Positions 5,022-8,219 of a DNA stretch of 8,219 nt are shown here, piece by piece (position 1 is the first letter of the stretch; every line of letters starts with the position of its first letter). The position numbers were made by a program, and so were the translations under genes. The notes below the pieces were generated by a model. The model did no database searches, had not been told where the DNA came from, and worked only from the letters and a program-made list of their open reading frames with translations. This DNA is from an uncultured Lachnospiraceae bacterium (GTDB taxonomy: Bacteria; Bacillota; Clostridia; Lachnospirales; Lachnospiraceae). Location: the NCBI GenBank assembly GCA_900557385.1, contig USSP01000072.1:1-8219 (forward strand). The letters are read 5' to 3'.

Positions 5022-7629
5022 ACAGCCATTCATTCCAGAAACGTTCCACCCGCTTTCCAATCTGGCTGGTGGTCACGACTTCGAAATGTTCCCATTCCCG
5101 TGGGAACATTTTTTGATAGGAGCCCTGCAAAAAACGTTCATCCAACAAGGCTACCACACCTAAATCTTCCTCGGTACGAATCACTCTTCCTGCTGCCTGC
5201 AAGACTTTATTCATACCGGGATAACGATATGCATAATCGAAGCCGTTTTCTCCCTGGGCATCGAAATGTTTTTTCAGGATTTCCCGCTCATTGCACACCT
5301 GGGGCAGTCCTGTTCCCACAATGATGGCTCCGATCAGGCTGTCCTTTTTCAGGTCAATGCCTTCACTGAAGATGCCTCCCATCACGCAGAACCCTACCAG
5401 GCTTTTCTCCTCCTCGTATTCCACAGGAAATTGAATGATCTCTTCCAATGCAAGCTGGTGTTTTTCCTGTTGCATCTGCCGTTCGTCTGTCGGAGACAAT
5501 GACTCGTTTTTTCCTGCCCGGAATTTCTGCAGAAAGGCTTCCCGTTCCTCTTCCCGCATGAAATCTTCCTGCAGGATGCATTCCACCTTATTTTCATCTT
5601 GAAAATGCTCTGTGTAAGCGGTATAGATCTGTTCCAAAAAAGCATGGGACGGACAGAAAACCAGATAATTTCCGGTTCTCTCCCGGATAATGGCATGGAT
5701 ATAGGAGGCAATATTATAATACTCCATCTCCGAGCGGCGCGTATACTTACTGGTGACATCGCTGCCGATAAAAAGTCCCCGTCTGCCGGGATCGAAGATC
5801 GAATGAGCATATACCTCGTAGTCTTCCTCCGTACCTCCCAGCAGTTTCTTGTAATACTGGATTGGAAGAAAGGTGGCAGAAAACAGCACCGTGGAACGTG
5901 CCCGTGCCATGCAGGCTGCCAGATTTTTGGCAGGGTTCACACAGAATTCCTTTATGATAAAGCTGCCATCGCTCTCCATTTGCGTATAAACCACATAATT
6001 TTCATCCATTAGCTCGTACATTTCCAGGAAATGGGACACCTGAAAATAAAAATCCAGCAATTCCTTGCGAATCGGACTTTCCTCATGCTCCTCCAGGTAT
6101 TTATCCATGGAAGCTTTCAGACGGTTTAAGGAATTGACAAAAGGAGCAATCTCCTCTTCAATCCGGTAATTTTCGCAATTCTTTTTCTTCTCTAACAGGA
6201 GCTTGTTACACTTTCCCAGTTTACGCTCGATATCTGTGGAAAAGTCCTTCACCACCTTTTTCATGGCAAGAAAATCTTCCTTCCGCAGCGTAGCACTGTA
6301 CATCTCCCTTCCCCTGTCCACCAGGTTATGTGCCTCGTCGATGAGAAAAAGATAGTTTTGTCCCGATACATCGGCAAAGAACCGCCGAAGATACACATGG
6401 GGGTCAAAGGCATAATTATAATCACAAATAACCGCATCGGCAAACAGGCTCATATCCAGACACATCTCAAAAGGGCAGACCCGGTGTTTCCCGGCGTACT
6501 GTTCTACCCGTTCTCTGTCAAAGCTGTCCTCATGAGTGATGAAGTCATACATGGCGTCATTGATCCGGTCAAAATGCCCTTTTGCATAAGGACAGGCTTC
6601 CGGGTTGCACTCCACTTCCTCACAAAAGCAGATCTTTTCCTTTGCCGTCAGGGTTACGGTTTTAAATAACAGACCACGCTCTCTTAACAGGGCAAAGGTT
6701 TCCTCTGCCACCGTTCTGGTGATTGTTTTGGCTGTAAGATAGAAAATTTTATCCGCTTTATGTTCTCCCACTGCTTTCACGGAAGGAAAAACAGTGGACA
6801 GGGTTTTGCCTACACCGGTGGGGGCTTCAATAAACAGCTTCCGCTGATGATAGATGGTCTGGTATACATAAGTCACCAGTTCCTTCTGCCCCTCCCGATA
6901 GGGGTAAGGAAACCCAAGCTGATGAATGGACTTTGTTCTCCTTTCGTTCCATTCACAGGTATAATCTGCCCATTTCCGATACCGGGCAAGTACCTCCAGA
7001 AACCAGACTTCCAATTCCTCGAAAAAGAAGTCTTTTTCAAACAGCTTCTTTTCCTCCGTATCCAGATTGCAATAGGTAACACGGATGCGGATATTGTCCA
7101 AACCATTTTGCAGGGCATAGATATAGGCATAGCATTTTGCCTGCGCCTCATGGAGCAGGCGAGGCTCTTTGATTTTCTTTAAATCCCGGTAGGTTCCCTT
7201 GATTTCATCCACCAGAACCGGCTGCTCTATGAATGACAGTGTTGTCATTTGTGTGGTGGTTTTCGCCACAGTCCAGTGTTCCAGTCGTTCTGACACAAAT
7301 GTCATCTTCGTATTTTTCTTGTCAGTTGCAGCCAAAATAGCTGCCTTGGATGGATATATGCAGTCATCGGATGTGCCAAAGAAACGATCTTCAATACCGT
7401 CTGCCCTTCCTTCAATGGATAACTCATAGCGCTCTGTTTCCAGTTGATAACGCAGGCTGACCTCCGCGTGGTAATAGGGTCCCATACTGTTCTGAATCAT
7501 CCGATGGATCCGTCCACCCTCCAGCATGGCATTTTCCGGGGACTGGACATGACGGTTGTCAATATCACCGCTTCGCAGAATGAATTCCACCAAGCCGCGA
7601 ACGGAAATACGAATCTGTGCTTTCTCCAT
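5020..7629 (-). CDS. RecB-type nuclease fused to a DinG/XPD-family iron-sulfur helicase
   Basis: This 869-residue protein has two parts. Residues about 1-235 form a PD-(D/E)XK nuclease of RecB type, with GGRIH (38-42), GRAD (74-77, D77), DEIKG (141-145, E142 and K144) and QAKCY (163-167, the QxxxY motif). Residues about 240-869 are a superfamily 2 DNA helicase of the DinG/Rad3/XPD group. They carry Walker A APTGVGKT (269-276), DEAH (431-434), SAT (584-586), GIFSEGIDL (752-760) and QAAGRVIR (811-818). C334, C341, C346 and C385 are spaced like the 4Fe-4S cysteines of XPD. All catalytic motifs are intact, so 5'-3' unwinding coupled to DNA cleavage is predicted, probably in repair or resolution of stalled or structured DNA. 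ATG 7629 follows AGGGGG by 5 nt; an extension to 7668 would pass that site. Firmicute DinG proteins usually carry a DnaQ-like exonuclease instead. The dinG name would be approximate. Confidence 0.92.
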   Translation of the reverse strand: MEKAQIRISVRGLVEFILRSGDIDNRHVQSPENAMLEGGRIHRMIQNSMGPYYHAEVSLRYQLETERYELSIEGRADGIEDRFFGTSDDCIYPSKAAILAATDKKNTKMTFVSERLEHWTVAKTTTQMTTLSFIEQPVLVDEIKGTYRDLKKIKEPRLLHEAQAKCYAYIYALQNGLDNIRIRVTYCNLDTEEKKLFEKDFFFEELEVWFLEVLARYRKWADYTCEWNERRTKSIHQLGFPYPYREGQKELVTYVYQTIYHQRKLFIEAPTGVGKTLSTVFPSVKAVGEHKADKIFYLTAKTITRTVAEETFALLRERGLLFKTVTLTAKEKICFCEEVECNPEACPYAKGHFDRINDAMYDFITHEDSFDRERVEQYAGKHRVCPFEMCLDMSLFADAVICDYNYAFDPHVYLRRFFADVSGQNYLFLIDEAHNLVDRGREMYSATLRKEDFLAMKKVVKDFSTDIERKLGKCNKLLLEKKKNCENYRIEEEIAPFVNSLNRLKASMDKYLEEHEESPIRKELLDFYFQVSHFLEMYELMDENYVVYTQMESDGSFIIKEFCVNPAKNLAACMARARSTVLFSATFLPIQYYKKLLGGTEEDYEVYAHSIFDPGRRGLFIGSDVTSKYTRRSEMEYYNIASYIHAIIRERTGNYLVFCPSHAFLEQIYTAYTEHFQDENKVECILQEDFMREEEREAFLQKFRAGKNESLSPTDERQMQQEKHQLALEEIIQFPVEYEEEKSLVGFCVMGGIFSEGIDLKKDSLIGAIIVGTGLPQVCNEREILKKHFDAQGENGFDYAYRYPGMNKVLQAAGRVIRTEEDLGVVALLDERFLQGSYQKMFPREWEHFEVVTTSQIGKRVERFWNEWL

Positions 7630-7719
7630 AATGTCCCCCTGTTTCCACACATTTTTCCGGATGAACACGTTTCAATGAACTCCTCTCCCGTAGTAGCGTT
7701 TCATCCAATATCAAGTTCT

Positions 7720-7747
7720 ACTATACAAGAATGACTACAAAAATCAA
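7720..7747 (-). promoter_or_regulatory. Promoter of the nuclease-helicase gene
   Basis: On the minus strand -35 TTGATT (7742-7747, four of six) is 16 nt from -10 TATAGT (7720-7725, five of six). The start would be near 7713, giving a leader of about 84 nt. I see no LexA-type GAAC-N4-GTTC operator here, so SOS control is not indicated. Confidence 0.65.
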
Positions 7748-7764
7748 CCTGATTCAAAAAGTTT

Positions 7765-8219
7765 TTATGCCCACTTCGATTCCGTCACATACTTCAGGAA
7801 GTCTGGGAAAATGGAACGGTAACCTTCCTCCGTGATGTGCATCCCCTCAACGGTGTACTCAGCCTTGAGATTTCCCTGGGCATCCTTAAGCGGTGCGTTG
7901 ATGTCAATATATCTGGCATGATGCCTCTGCGCCAACACTTTCACCGCTTCATTCGCCTCGTTGATCTTCTCGTTGGTACGGATCCGCAGACAGGGCTTTA
8001 TCTCTTCAATGGCTGCCTCGTAATTGCCCGGATAATATGCCATCATGTAGATTTCCACATCCGGGAACTTTTCCTGCACCAGGGAAAGGATCCGGTCGTA
8101 GTTGGCAATCATCTGTTCTATGGATTCGTCCGGATTGCTCAGGTCATTGGTTCCGATATTGATAAAAAGCCTGGAAGGCTGTAAATCCAGAATGCAGGTG
8201 TCGATATGATCCAACAGTT
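7765..8219 (-). CDS. SGNH/GDSL-family hydrolase, C-terminal part (cut by window edge)
   Basis: The visible 150 or so residues are the C-terminal two thirds of an SGNH-fold hydrolase, a group of esterases, lipases and carbohydrate deacetylases. Block III is clear as INIGTNDLSN, with Asn as the oxyanion-hole residue. Block V is TVEGMHITEEGY, with the catalytic His. Block I (GDS with the nucleophile Ser) and block II should lie beyond the right edge. The reading frame stays open to base 8219 (LLDHIDTC...), so the real start is outside. At the position three before His, where the family usually has Asp, this protein has Glu. The substrate cannot be told. It lies 135 bp upstream of the helicase gene on the same strand, but a separate promoter for the helicase suggests two transcription units. 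Confidence 0.88.
   Translation of the reverse strand, partial: LLDHIDTCILDLQPSRLFINIGTNDLSNPDESIEQMIANYDRILSLVQEKFPDVEIYMMAYYPGNYEAAIEEIKPCLRIRTNEKINEANEAVKVLAQRHHARYIDINAPLKDAQGNLKAEYTVEGMHITEEGYRSIFPDFLKYVTESKWA

Noticed and set aside
7640..7690. LexA/SOS operator in the helicase leader, suggested by GAACACGTTTC and the partly symmetric TGAAACGTGTTCA
   Set aside because: It does not fit GAAC-N4-GTTC and the half-sites have the wrong spacing, so SOS control is not supported.
7737..7754. AATCA/TGATT hairpin with T-run downstream of the SGNH gene as its terminator
   Set aside because: The stem is 5 bp of mostly A-T pairs and coincides with the -35 of the helicase promoter. It is too weak to call.

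Overview
The window looks like chromosomal DNA from a low-to-mid GC Clostridia member, most likely a Lachnospiraceae gut bacterium. The reasons are the strong GGAG-type ribosome sites, a T-box leader ahead of an aminoacyl-tRNA synthetase gene, an ECF-type vitamin transporter subunit and the protein styles. This assignment is inferred from features and not from a database search. No phage, insertion sequence, CRISPR array, tRNA or rRNA is visible.

Left end (1-540, minus strand): the first 61 codons of valS (valyl-tRNA synthetase), preceded by a complete valine T-box leader with a readable Stem I, a GUA specifier, the conserved T-box and an intrinsic terminator. A strong promoter lies upstream. 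Divergent from it (541-2151, plus strand) is a two-gene operon: an ECF transporter S component followed 1 bp later by a pyridoxine/pyridoxamine kinase. Together they suggest vitamin B6 uptake and trapping by phosphorylation. Two AACTGGTA direct repeats sit exactly where an activator of this operon would bind.

Middle (2159-4095): a cytoplasmic GH13 alpha-amylase-family enzyme on the minus strand converges on the kinase gene with a 7-bp gap. It is followed by a 623-bp non-coding region between two divergent genes. This region holds two perfect DnaA boxes (TTATCCACA), one single-mismatch box and two weaker copies within 72 bp, next to an AT-rich tract. It also contains several dyads, a cre-like site and candidate promoters for both flanking genes.

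Right part (4096-8219): endonuclease IV (nfo, plus strand) converges on a large minus-strand gene for a DinG/XPD-like helicase that carries an N-terminal RecB-type PD-(D/E)XK nuclease domain. The two repair genes share a 17-bp perfect-stem bidirectional terminator. The window ends in a partial SGNH hydrolase gene. Most genes are housekeeping. The items most worth a second look are the DnaA-box cluster away from any visible dnaA gene, the nuclease-helicase fusion, and the putative B6 operator repeats.
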